In this document: positions 1 to 5,819 of the stretch, one piece after another | Layout: the number at the start of each line of letters is the position of its first letter | Position numbering within the stretch: the first letter of the stretch is position 1 | NCBI GenBank assembly: GCA_025453415.1 | Contig: JALOQL010000021.1 | Coordinates: 1-11,464, forward strand | Source: Minisyncoccota bacterium | Lineage (GTDB): Bacteria > Patescibacteriota > Minisyncoccia > Minisyncoccales > UBA5738 | Length of the DNA: 11,464 nucleotides | Direction of reading: 5' to 3' | Position numbers and translations under genes: made by a program | Notes under the pieces: model-generated | The model's input: only the letters and a program-made list of their open reading frames with translations | What the model was told of the DNA's origin: nothing | Database searches by the model: none

Positions 1-49
1 CGTTAAAAGAGTCAAAGGCGGCCTGCTGATCAGAGATTATAGGAATTAA
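1..49 (+). CDS. 3' end of an upstream gene (partial)
   Basis: An open frame enters from the left edge and ends at TAA 47-49, giving the C-terminal residues VKRVKGGLLIRDYRN. The next gene starts only 2 nt later, at position 52. That tight spacing is what supports a real upstream gene co-transcribed with the methyltransferase. Fifteen residues are too few to assign a family. A specificity or nuclease partner would fit the context, but that is a guess. Confidence 0.45.
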   Translation, partial: VKRVKGGLLIRDYRN

Positions 50-51
50 AT

Positions 52-1167
52 ATGGCAAACAGCAATCTCACCAACGCGAAAAGGGCGAAGAACGACGAGT
101 TCTATACCCAGTATGCTGATATTCAAAAAGAGATTGAAGCTTATTTGGATTACAACCCGAATGTTTTCCGTGGCAAGGTGGTGTACTGCAACTGCGATGA
201 CCCGTACGAGAGCAATTTTTTTCGCTATTTCGTGCTCAATTTCAACAAACTCGGATTAAAACAGCTCATCACCACCAGCTATAAACCCTCGCCCGTAGCC
301 AACACGCAATTAGGGTTGTTTGGAACTGATAAAACTATCAAAAAAGCAAAAGGCCGCCCCAAGGTAACTGCCAACAAATTTATTATCAACGAAGTGCGCG
401 ACATAAACGGCGACGGCGAATTCAACCTGGAAGATATCGCCCAGCAGTTGAAGTCGAACAAACATAACGAGTGGACGCCGCTGGAAGGCGATGGTGACTT
501 TCGTAGCGACGAATGTATTAATCTTCTAAAACAATCCGATATCGTGGTTACCAATCCGCCGTTTTCGCTGTTTCGAGAATACGTCAAGCAGCTCTTTGAT
601 TACAACAAAAAGTTTTTAATTATAGGAAATATTAATTGCATCACTTATAAAGAGATATTCCAAAAAATTAAAAAAAATGAAATATGGCTTGGTAATGGAA
701 TGGGAAGATGGATTTCTGGATTTATTGTGCCAAAAACCTATGACTTATATGGAACAGAGGCTCGAATAGACGAAAATGGAAATAGAATTGTTGCCACTAA
801 TAGTTGTTTGTGGCTTACTAATCTCGACCACGGCCGTCGTCACCAACCATTACCACTCATGACTTTGGATGACAATTTGAAATACAGTAAACACAAAGAG
901 ATTAAAGGCAAAAAATCTTATTATAAATACGATAATTATGATGCGATCGAGGTGCCATTTACCGATGGCATCCCGAGTGATTATGAGGGGGTGATGGGGG
1001 TTCCGATTAGTTTTTTGGATAAATATAATCCTGACCAGTTTGAGATTATTGGTTGTTCATATGATTATGGGCGACCCGATGGTTGGGACAAAAATATAAA
1101 TATGTCTGGCACAATAAATGGCGTCGTGATTTATAAAAGAATTTTGATTAAGCATAAGAAAAAATAA
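52..1167 (+). CDS. EcoRI-type adenine-specific DNA methyltransferase
   Basis: This 371-residue protein resembles the EcoRI-type adenine-N6 methyltransferase family, which moves a methyl group from S-adenosylmethionine to an adenine in a recognition site. The catalytic NPPF motif is at residues 168-171 (VVTNPPFSLF). The N-terminal DEFYTQ (15-20) and CNCDDPYESNFF (46-57) regions and the C-terminal PISFLDKYNP and YKRIL segments are typical of the family, so it looks full length. The ATG at 52 follows the upstream stop by 2 nt, and a DUF262 stub begins 1 nt after its own stop, so it probably belonged to an operon. Composition is mosaic: I counted 50% GC in 421-480 but 20% in 601-660 and 30% in 661-720, just after the catalytic motif. 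It presumably protects host DNA from a partner nuclease. The target site cannot be read from the sequence. Confidence 0.92.
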   Translation: MANSNLTNAKRAKNDEFYTQYADIQKEIEAYLDYNPNVFRGKVVYCNCDDPYESNFFRYFVLNFNKLGLKQLITTSYKPSPVANTQLGLFGTDKTIKKAKGRPKVTANKFIINEVRDINGDGEFNLEDIAQQLKSNKHNEWTPLEGDGDFRSDECINLLKQSDIVVTNPPFSLFREYVKQLFDYNKKFLIIGNINCITYKEIFQKIKKNEIWLGNGMGRWISGFIVPKTYDLYGTEARIDENGNRIVATNSCLWLTNLDHGRRHQPLPLMTLDDNLKYSKHKEIKGKKSYYKYDNYDAIEVPFTDGIPSDYEGVMGVPISFLDKYNPDQFEIIGCSYDYGRPDGWDKNINMSGTINGVVIYKRILIKHKKK

Positions 1168-1168
1168 A

Positions 1169-1234
1169 ATGAAAACGACTTTAAAAACTGACATTACCGT
1201 TAAAGATGTTTGCGGGGGTGTAAACTTTGGGTAA
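1169..1234 (+). pseudogene. 5' stub of a DUF262 (GmrS-like) gene
   Basis: An ATG 1 nt after the methyltransferase stop opens a 21-residue frame beginning MKTTLKTDITVKDVCGG. It matches the start of the intact DUF262-HNH protein at 2675 (MKTTLKTDITVKDICEG). Over the first 45 nt I count six differences, five silent and one Val/Ile. The match ends near 1214-1220 and a stop follows at 1232. The near-silent divergence suggests two alleles that evolved as working genes, not a fresh duplication. The spacing suggests this was the methyltransferase's original partner, now deleted. Confidence 0.85.
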
Positions 1235-1272
1235 ACACATCCAGGATCAAAGCAAACAAATTACACTGAGGA

Positions 1273-1300
1273 GGGGCGGGAGGGGATGAAATGATCGGGG
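1273..1300 (+). other. G-rich tract, possible G-quadruplex motif
   Basis: Four G-runs (GGGG, GGG, GGGG, GGGG) are separated by 1, 1 and 11 nt in the intergenic stretch between the DUF262 stub and the ATPase promoter. The pattern fits a possible quadruplex, with one long loop. The rest of 1235-1317 holds no gene or terminator I can support. Confidence 0.35.
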
Positions 1301-1317
1301 AATAACCATGTAATGCC

Positions 1318-1355
1318 CCCGTAGGGTGCTTATTGACAAAAAAGCACCCTACGGG
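1318..1355. promoter_or_regulatory. Perfect 14-bp inverted repeat overlapping a promoter
   Basis: The arms at 1318-1331 and 1342-1355 (left arm CCCGTAGGGTGCTT) are perfectly complementary across a 10-nt loop. The loop carries most of the -35 box of the ATPase promoter, and the right arm fills nearly the whole spacer up to the -10 box. It could be an operator for a dimeric repressor or an RNA hairpin. The hairpin lies upstream of the predicted transcription start and has no T-run after it, so an operator or a DNA cruciform is more likely than a terminator of this transcript. Confidence 0.6.
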
Positions 1356-1361
1356 TAAAAT
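1333..1361 (+). promoter_or_regulatory. Promoter of the ATPase/STAS module
   Basis: A consensus -35 TTGACA (1333-1338), a 17-nt spacer and -10 TAAAAT (1356-1361). The gap from the -10 to the ATG at 1368 is 6 nt, so transcription should start at or within a base or two of the start codon, giving a leaderless mRNA. No Shine-Dalgarno precedes the ATG. Confidence 0.75.
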
Positions 1362-1367
1362 GACGGC

Positions 1368-2336
1368 ATGAAAATTTTTTTATCAAATCAAGGCAATTTG
1401 CGCAATTTCTCGGCTTTTGCGAAATCGCTTGATTTGTCGCAACCCGATAAATTGGAAATTTCAGCGCATGACAAGTGGGTTACGGTTCATCCCGCGAATC
1501 TGGTTTTGGTTGCCGCATTGGCGATCAAGGCGGGCAAAGAAAATTCGGAAATCGTGGGCAGAATTCCGGAAACGGGAAGATATTTGGATCGGATGGGGCT
1601 GTATGATTTGGTTAAAACGCCTTCGCCTTTTATCTATAACAAAAAGGAAGAAGCGGGGCGATTTGTGCCGGTCCAGATCATTAAGACCCAGGAAGACCAA
1701 TCCCGTTTCATCGCGGACATGATTCCGCTTTTGCATTTATCGGAAAAAAACGCGAGAGTCGTCAAATATGTTATCGGCGAATTGGTGCGGAATGTGCTTG
1801 AGCATGCATTCGCGAAAGACGGGGCAATCGTTGCCGCTCAATATTATAAAAAAACCAACCGCGTAAGTATTGGCATTTGCGATACCGGTATCGGCATTTG
1901 GAAAAGCTTGCGGGAATGCTGGCATCCCAAAACCGATATTGAAGCGATACGTTTGGCGCTAACTCCGGGAATTACCGGTACCACCCGCAGGGAAGGAGGT
2001 ACGGCTGAAAACGCGGGCGCCGGATTATTTTTCATTAAATCCCTCGCCAAGATCACGCGTAATTATTTTGCGATATATAGCGGAAATTCCGAATATACCT
2101 TGCTTAAACACAAAAAACGCATCAAGGGAATGCCTCGATTATACGCCGATCCGACCCGCGATTCGCACAATGAAACCGATAATGCTCCGAGTTTTCGGGG
2201 AACGTTGGTGGCGGTAGACATTTCGCTTGACGAAAATCGGGAATTCAATGATTTGCTTTACAAGATCGGTGAAATATACGATAAAGCGATACGAGAACGA
2301 AAACGGGTAAAATATAAAGAGCCGAGATTCATATGA
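1368..2336 (+). CDS. GHKL (HATPase_c) ATPase, partner-switch kinase-like
   Basis: This 322-residue protein has an N-terminal region of about 100 residues without a motif I can name, then a GHKL ATPase domain. The N box is GELVRNVLEHA with Glu138 and Asn142, the G1 box is DTGIGI at 172-177, the G2 box is NAGAGL at 215-220, and a late GT pair is at 278-279. The layout resembles SpoIIAB/RsbW-type serine kinases more than membrane sensor kinases; there is no membrane segment or phospho-acceptor His domain. Its last 4 nt overlap the next gene (ATGA), so the two are translationally coupled, and the product probably acts on or with that STAS-like protein. Its own promoter with a palindrome suggests autonomous regulation. 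Whether it is a kinase, or an ATP-driven switch or effector, cannot be decided from sequence. Confidence 0.88.
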   Translation: MKIFLSNQGNLRNFSAFAKSLDLSQPDKLEISAHDKWVTVHPANLVLVAALAIKAGKENSEIVGRIPETGRYLDRMGLYDLVKTPSPFIYNKKEEAGRFVPVQIIKTQEDQSRFIADMIPLLHLSEKNARVVKYVIGELVRNVLEHAFAKDGAIVAAQYYKKTNRVSIGICDTGIGIWKSLRECWHPKTDIEAIRLALTPGITGTTRREGGTAENAGAGLFFIKSLAKITRNYFAIYSGNSEYTLLKHKKRIKGMPRLYADPTRDSHNETDNAPSFRGTLVAVDISLDENREFNDLLYKIGEIYDKAIRERKRVKYKEPRFI

Positions 2337-2638
2337 AAAAAACAATAATAATACGAAAAATCGCCGGCGATTTTGCCGAAAATAAAGATATTGCCAAAAA
2401 AGTGAGAATCGAAGAAATTATACCTTCGTTATTAAAAGGCGACGAAGTTGTTTTGGATTTTGGCGGCGTTAACGGCGCTACTCAATCGTTTATTCATGCG
2501 CTGGTCAGCGATCCGATCCGCGAATTGAAAGATACTGCTTTTGATAATTTGGTTTATAAAAACGCCAACGACGACATACGTGAAATTATTTCAATCGTTT
2601 ACCGGTATATGCAGGAAAGTTTGGGAAATAATGAGTGA
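2333..2638 (+). CDS. STAS-like (DUF4325) protein
   Basis: A 101-residue protein resembling the DUF4325 STAS-like family. The central segment VVLDFGGVNGATQSFIHALV (residues about 43-62) is the hallmark: a hydrophobic strand, then the turn and helix that in SpoIIAA-type antagonists carries the phosphorylated Ser or Thr. Ser and Thr residues are present in GATQSF. It overlaps the ATPase by ATGA, as expected for a kinase/antagonist pair. DUF4325 proteins are commonly found beside GHKL ATPases, so the pairing supports both calls. No membrane segment or signal peptide is visible. Its role in this island, perhaps holding the downstream nuclease in check, is inference. Confidence 0.85.
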   Translation: MKKTIIIRKIAGDFAENKDIAKKVRIEEIIPSLLKGDEVVLDFGGVNGATQSFIHALVSDPIRELKDTAFDNLVYKNANDDIREIISIVYRYMQESLGNNE

Positions 2639-2678
2639 TTTGTTCTTAAGGCGCGGGCTAAATTATAAAAAAATATGA
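2631..2678 (+). CDS. Possible 15-codon bridging ORF
   Basis: A tiny frame (MSDLFLRRGLNYKKI) starts inside the last codons of the STAS-like gene and stops in an ATGA that contains the start of the DUF262-HNH gene. It would let ribosomes pass from the STAS-like gene to the nuclease, coupling their translation. It could instead be the stub of a third cassette gene cut off when the DUF262 gene was joined, or chance. There is no homology evidence. Confidence 0.3.
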   Translation: MSDLFLRRGLNYKKI

Positions 2679-3844
2679 AAACAACTCTAAAAACCGACAT
2701 TACGGTTAAAGACATTTGCGAAGGGTTTGTTTATAACGAATTGGAGGGCAAGGGGTTGTTTGGTTTGTCCGGTAAATTAACTATCCAGCCGGAGTATCAG
2801 CGCAATTATATCTATGCTTTAGACGGCGGGAAAAAAGAAGCGGCCGTCATCGAATCGGTCCTTAAAGGTTATCCGCTGGGTTTAATCTATTTCAATAAAG
2901 TGAGCGAGGGGAAGCTGGAAGTTTTGGACGGACAACAGCGCATCACCAGCGTGGGCCGTTTCGTGAATGACAAATTTGCCATTAAAGACGAAAACGGCAT
3001 GCCGCAAAATTTTAGCGGGATTGCTGCCGACAAAAAAGCAAAAATTTGGGAAACAAAACTTTTGATTTACGAATGCGAGGGGAAGGAAAGCGAGATAAAG
3101 GAATGGTTTAAAACGATCAATATCGCCGGGGTGCCGCTCAATGAACAGGAATTGCTCAATGCCGTATATTCCGGGCCGTTTGTGACGCGCGGCAAAGAAG
3201 AGTTCAGCAACAGCCAAAATGCCAACATCCAAAAATGGAGCGCATATATAAAAGGCAGTGCCAGCCGGCAGGATTTTTGGGAGCGCGCTCTTGATTGGGC
3301 CAGTAAAGGCAATATTGGTGATTATATGAGCCGTCATCGTTACGACAAAAACATTACTGAATTGAAAATCTACTTTAACAGCGTGATTGATTGGGTTTCC
3401 GGAGTCTTCACCGATGTTGAAAGCGAAATGTGCGGATTGGAATGGGGGCGGCTATATGAAGAATATCATAAGCAGGCTTATAATCCGGCTAAAGTGTCCA
3501 AAGAAGTGCAAAAGCTTTACGGCGATCCGTATATAAAAAATCGCAAGGGAATTTTTGAGTACATTCTTGGCGGCTCGGTAGACACGAAATTGCTTGAGGT
3601 GCGTGTTTTTGACGAGGCAACCAAGAAAACGGTTTACGCGACGCAAACCGCTGCGGCCGAAAAGAAAGAAATTTCAAACTGCCCGAATTGCGCTATTGGG
3701 CATGATGCCAACAAGGGCAAGGCTTGGAAGCTCGCCGAAATGGACGCCGATCATGTGGCGGCCTGGAGCAAAGGCGGCGCGACCGCGATTAAAAACTGCC
3801 AAATGTTGTGCAAGACTCACAATCGCGCGAAAGGAAATCGATAA
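2675..3844 (+). CDS. DUF262 (GmrS/ParB-like) protein with C-terminal HNH nuclease
   Basis: This 389-residue protein joins an N-terminal DUF262 domain to a C-terminal HNH endonuclease. The DUF262 marks are QPEYQR (38-43) and DGQQR (85-89), the ParB-like nucleotide-binding motif of the GmrS part of GmrSD Type IV systems. The HNH part has a zinc CPNC (336-339), the core MDADHVAAWSKGGAT with Asp359-His360, Asn374, and LCKTHN with Cys379 and His382. All key residues are present, so it should be active. Predicted function is nucleotide-regulated DNA cleavage. The EcoRI-type methyltransferase and the DUF262 stub just after it suggest that such proteins are restriction partners of that enzyme. No Shine-Dalgarno is visible; translation may be coupled through the 15-codon frame upstream. 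Confidence 0.9.
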   Translation: MKTTLKTDITVKDICEGFVYNELEGKGLFGLSGKLTIQPEYQRNYIYALDGGKKEAAVIESVLKGYPLGLIYFNKVSEGKLEVLDGQQRITSVGRFVNDKFAIKDENGMPQNFSGIAADKKAKIWETKLLIYECEGKESEIKEWFKTINIAGVPLNEQELLNAVYSGPFVTRGKEEFSNSQNANIQKWSAYIKGSASRQDFWERALDWASKGNIGDYMSRHRYDKNITELKIYFNSVIDWVSGVFTDVESEMCGLEWGRLYEEYHKQAYNPAKVSKEVQKLYGDPYIKNRKGIFEYILGGSVDTKLLEVRVFDEATKKTVYATQTAAAEKKEISNCPNCAIGHDANKGKAWKLAEMDADHVAAWSKGGATAIKNCQMLCKTHNRAKGNR

Positions 3845-3856
3845 CAATCCGTTGCT

Positions 3857-4627
3857 ATGAAGATAGAAATGCAAACAATCGAAGGAATGCTGATTGCGCT
3901 TAAATCGAATAAAAATGTTTTAGGTTTGCTTGAATATGGAAGTTCACGCCAACACGACGATTTTTTGACCGGCGATTACGACCTATTTGTAATTTTAAGA
4001 ACTAAAGACAGCGATATCGAAAGTTTGCATTTTTATATCAATGGCATCCCGGTCGATTTTAACATTAAAACGCTCGGAGAAATCAAGAAGTTAAAATTTG
4101 CGGAAGGTTTTGAAACGGCTCTTTTAGGCGCAAGAATAATTCATGATCCCGCGGGGAAGGTGAGGCAAGAGCTTCAGAAACTAACCCGACGCCACAACAA
4201 GCATAAATCTGCGGGCATCACCGCGCATGAAATCGCGCTTACCCGTCACGGGCATAAACACATTTTCGATAAAATCAAAGGACGCACGGAAAAGGCGCCG
4301 CTGCTTTGCAGATTATTGCTCAACGCAAACATTTATTGGCTAATTGAGACATACTTTAACGTCAGAAATATGCAATTCATGGGTGAGAAGCTCGCAGTCG
4401 ATTTTTTGGAAAAGAATGAGCCGGAAATATTTCGGCTTATTAATGATTTTTATTCAGCAGAGGGGCTCAATGAAAAAGAGGAGATTTCGAAGAGATTGAC
4501 GGAGTTAATTCTTGCTCCAGTCGGAGGAAGTTGGAATGGTGATGAATTATTGGCTTTTGGAGATGAAAAAAAATTGCAACAAAAAGGAGAAGAGCTTTTT
4601 CAAAAATTGTTTTTACCAAAACAATGA
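3857..4627 (+). CDS. Nucleotidyltransferase-fold protein with helical C-terminal domain
   Basis: This 256-residue protein starts with a Pol-beta-type nucleotidyltransferase core: Gly28-Ser29, then GDYDLFV with Asp40 and Asp42, and a third acidic residue in VDFNI (Asp67). These are the metal-binding residues of MNT and antibiotic-nucleotidyltransferase enzymes, so it is probably catalytic. The C-terminal half (about 115-250) is predicted mostly helical and could be a substrate-binding domain like that of kanamycin-type nucleotidyltransferases or a HEPN-like bundle; I see no HEPN RxxxxH motif to decide it. It follows the DUF262-HNH gene by 12 nt with no visible promoter, so it is probably in the same transcript. 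A role in the defence module is possible but unproven; a housekeeping or drug-modifying role is equally open. Confidence 0.7.
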   Translation: MKIEMQTIEGMLIALKSNKNVLGLLEYGSSRQHDDFLTGDYDLFVILRTKDSDIESLHFYINGIPVDFNIKTLGEIKKLKFAEGFETALLGARIIHDPAGKVRQELQKLTRRHNKHKSAGITAHEIALTRHGHKHIFDKIKGRTEKAPLLCRLLLNANIYWLIETYFNVRNMQFMGEKLAVDFLEKNEPEIFRLINDFYSAEGLNEKEEISKRLTELILAPVGGSWNGDELLAFGDEKKLQQKGEELFQKLFLPKQ

Positions 4628-4735
4628 TTTTGCGCGAGATTTAGTTTGGCACAATCAAACGGTAGGGCAAGTGAAACACGGGAAATAATAACATTTTTCA
4701 ATCCATCCGCGGCGGTAAGGGGTGGGAATTAATTC

Positions 4736-5398
4736 ATGAAAAAGCTCGCCGTTTCTGATTTCAACGGTACTTTGCTTGCGGATGCCCGCGCCTGCATGGA
4801 TGCGGATAACCATGTGCTCAAAACATTCGGCGGAAAACCGGTAGATCTCAAAACATACCGGGATACGATCATCATTCCGGCAATAAATTTTTATGTGCAG
4901 CATGGCTGCAGGCGCGAAGAGTTGGAGATTAAATCTCGTGAAGTTGGCGAAGTTTTACATACTTTCTACGAAACAAGGGCGGCAAAATGCCGTACCCGCA
5001 GGGGTGCGAAGCAGTTGCTTGAATGGCTTCGGAAAAACCGTATCGCCACGGTAATTTTAAGCAATCACACTGTCGAGGGAATAACCGGGCAGCTTAAACG
5101 GCTCGGAATGGACCAATTGGTGACGGAATTATTGGCGAACCATGTTCGAGGCAATACTTTGAAGAATCGGAATAAAAAAGAAAAACTGCGGTACTATCTG
5201 GAGATTAGCGGTTGCAATCCAAAGGACGCGATTATCATCGGTGACTCTCCGGAAGAAACCGAGATCGGCAAGGAGTTGGGAATTTGTACCGTTGCCATAA
5301 CGGATGGTTATTATGCGAAATGGCGGTTGAAAGCGGCAAGGCCCGACTATCTAGTGCGCAATCTTGCCGAATTCCGGGAAATCATTAATAAGTCGTAA
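4736..5398 (+). CDS. HAD-superfamily hydrolase (phosphoglycolate-phosphatase-like)
   Basis: A 220-residue cytosolic HAD phosphatase. Motif I is DFNGTL with nucleophile Asp8; the usual second Asp is Asn10, a variant seen in DWNGTL/DFNGTL subfamilies. Motif II is the Ser of ILSNHT (Ser109). Motif III is probably Lys148 in the NRNKKEKLRYY stretch. Motif IV is IIIGDSPEETEIG with Asp170 and acidic Glu173/Glu174. A helical cap lies between motifs I and II (about 15-85). It probably removes phosphate from a small metabolite; the substrate is unknown. The region 4628-4735 before it holds no feature I can support except a purine stretch (AAGGGGTGGGA) about 8-20 nt before the ATG that may act as a weak ribosome site. 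It is followed directly by the guaA remnant. Confidence 0.85.
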   Translation: MKKLAVSDFNGTLLADARACMDADNHVLKTFGGKPVDLKTYRDTIIIPAINFYVQHGCRREELEIKSREVGEVLHTFYETRAAKCRTRRGAKQLLEWLRKNRIATVILSNHTVEGITGQLKRLGMDQLVTELLANHVRGNTLKNRNKKEKLRYYLEISGCNPKDAIIIGDSPEETEIGKELGICTVAITDGYYAKWRLKAARPDYLVRNLAEFREIINKS

Positions 5399-5405
5399 AT
5401 TATTT

Positions 5406-5537
5406 ATGATAATTATCCTTAATTTCGGGAGCCAGTTTGCCCATCTTATCGCGCGGCGGGTGAGGGATCTTGGTGTGAAAGCCGAGATCTTGCCTTTTAA
5501 TACGAGCGCCGCCGAGAAAAAATTGGTTAATTTCTAA
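5406..5537 (+). pseudogene. guaA: N-terminal remnant of GMP synthase (guaA)
   Basis: A 43-codon frame reads MIIILNFGSQFAHLIARRVR, then DLGVKAEILPF, then a non-homologous end and TAA at 5535. This matches the first strand and helix of the glutamine amidotransferase domain of GMP synthase, where (I/L)DFGSQ and LIARRVRELGV are highly conserved. A full GuaA is about 510 residues; here the catalytic Cys and the whole ATP-pyrophosphatase half are missing. The usual DFGSQ Asp is Asn, another sign of decay. It lies 7 nt after the HAD gene. Confidence 0.8.
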
Positions 5538-5538
5538 C

Positions 5539-5566
5539 TTGACGTTAATGGCAACCATGATATGGT
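5539..5566 (+). promoter_or_regulatory. Candidate promoter before the NYN-like remnant
   Basis: TTGACG (5539-5544) and TATGGT (5561-5566) are spaced by 16 nt right after the guaA remnant stop. The -10 matches consensus in only four of six positions. It would drive the short NYN-like frame at 5622. Confidence 0.3.
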
Positions 5567-5579
5567 AACTAAATCAACG

Positions 5580-5607
5580 CCCCAGCCAGCCGAAAGGTCC
5601 GCTGGGG
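5580..5607. repeat. GC-rich hairpin, 7-bp arms
   Basis: CCCCAGC (5580-5586) pairs with GCTGGGG (5601-5607) across 14 nt. Only three T follow, so it is a poor terminator on the + strand. It lies between the candidate promoter and the NYN-like start, where it could hinder or regulate translation, or be a dispersed hairpin repeat. Confidence 0.4.
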
Positions 5608-5695
5608 TTTCCTGTAACTCTATGGAAAATATCATTTTCATTGACGGACGAAATTTAATAAGCAAGATAAAGACGATATGCAGGAATCTCAATAA

Positions 5696-5725
5696 GCTGG
5701 TTTGCCGAGGGCTGGTTTGCCGAGG
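5696..5725. repeat. Perfect tandem repeat, 2 x 15 bp
   Basis: GCTGGTTTGCCGAGG occurs twice head to tail (5696-5710 and 5711-5725). The second copy runs into the hairpin at 5719-5737. It marks the point where homology of the NYN-like stub stops. Confidence 0.85.
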
Positions 5726-5737
5726 TCAGACCTCGGC
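5719..5737. repeat. Perfect hairpin, 8-bp arms, 3-nt loop
   Basis: GCCGAGGT, loop CAG, ACCTCGGC. A compact REP-like hairpin overlapping the tandem repeat. No T-run follows, so it is not an intrinsic terminator. It resembles dispersed intergenic hairpins, but copy number cannot be judged here. Confidence 0.7.
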
Positions 5738-5767
5738 GAAAGAAAGGGGTGGGTTCGTTAAGCGGGC

Positions 5768-5796
5768 TTGACAGGCCGGTATCAAAAATATACGAT
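5768..5796 (+). promoter_or_regulatory. Promoter of the toxin-antitoxin operon
   Basis: Consensus -35 TTGACA (5768-5773), a 17-nt spacer and -10 TACGAT (5791-5796). Transcription should start near 5803, giving a leader of about 17 AT-rich nucleotides without a Shine-Dalgarno before the antitoxin ATG at 5820. Confidence 0.75.
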
Positions 5797-5813
5797 GTAT
5801 ATATAACGTATAT
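5788..5813. promoter_or_regulatory. Operator-like inverted repeat of the toxin-antitoxin operon
   Basis: ATATACG (5788-5794) and CGTATAT (5807-5813) are inverted arms 12 nt apart that span the -10 box and the predicted start of transcription. This is where RelB-type ribbon-helix-helix antitoxins bind to repress their own operon. Short AT-rich arms make chance possible. Confidence 0.5.
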
Positions 5814-5819
5814 AAAAAT

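Larger units (their letters stand above)
5622..5771 (+). pseudogene. 5' stub resembling an NYN-domain gene
   Basis: From the ATG at 5622 the frame reads MENIIFIDGRNLISKIKTI, which looks like the first strand of an NYN (PIN-like) RNase domain, where IFIDGxNL with its catalytic Asp is the hallmark. After about 25 residues the frame enters a 15-bp tandem repeat and a perfect hairpin, translating to unrelated residues (VCRGLVCRGQTSAK) until TGA at 5769-5771. A real NYN domain is about 150 residues, so this is a truncated relic. An upstream in-frame ATG at 5562 would extend it through the hairpin and is less likely. Assignment rests on one motif. Confidence 0.5.

Noticed and set aside
279..587. 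102-codon open frame on the - strand
   Set aside because: It is antisense to the methyltransferase and shows no family features.
2882..3337. 151-codon open frame on the - strand
   Set aside because: It lies within the DUF262-HNH gene, whose motifs are clear; the antisense product has no recognisable domain.
5696..5737. Tandem repeats as a CRISPR array
   Set aside because: Two adjoining copies without spacers; no cas gene in the window.
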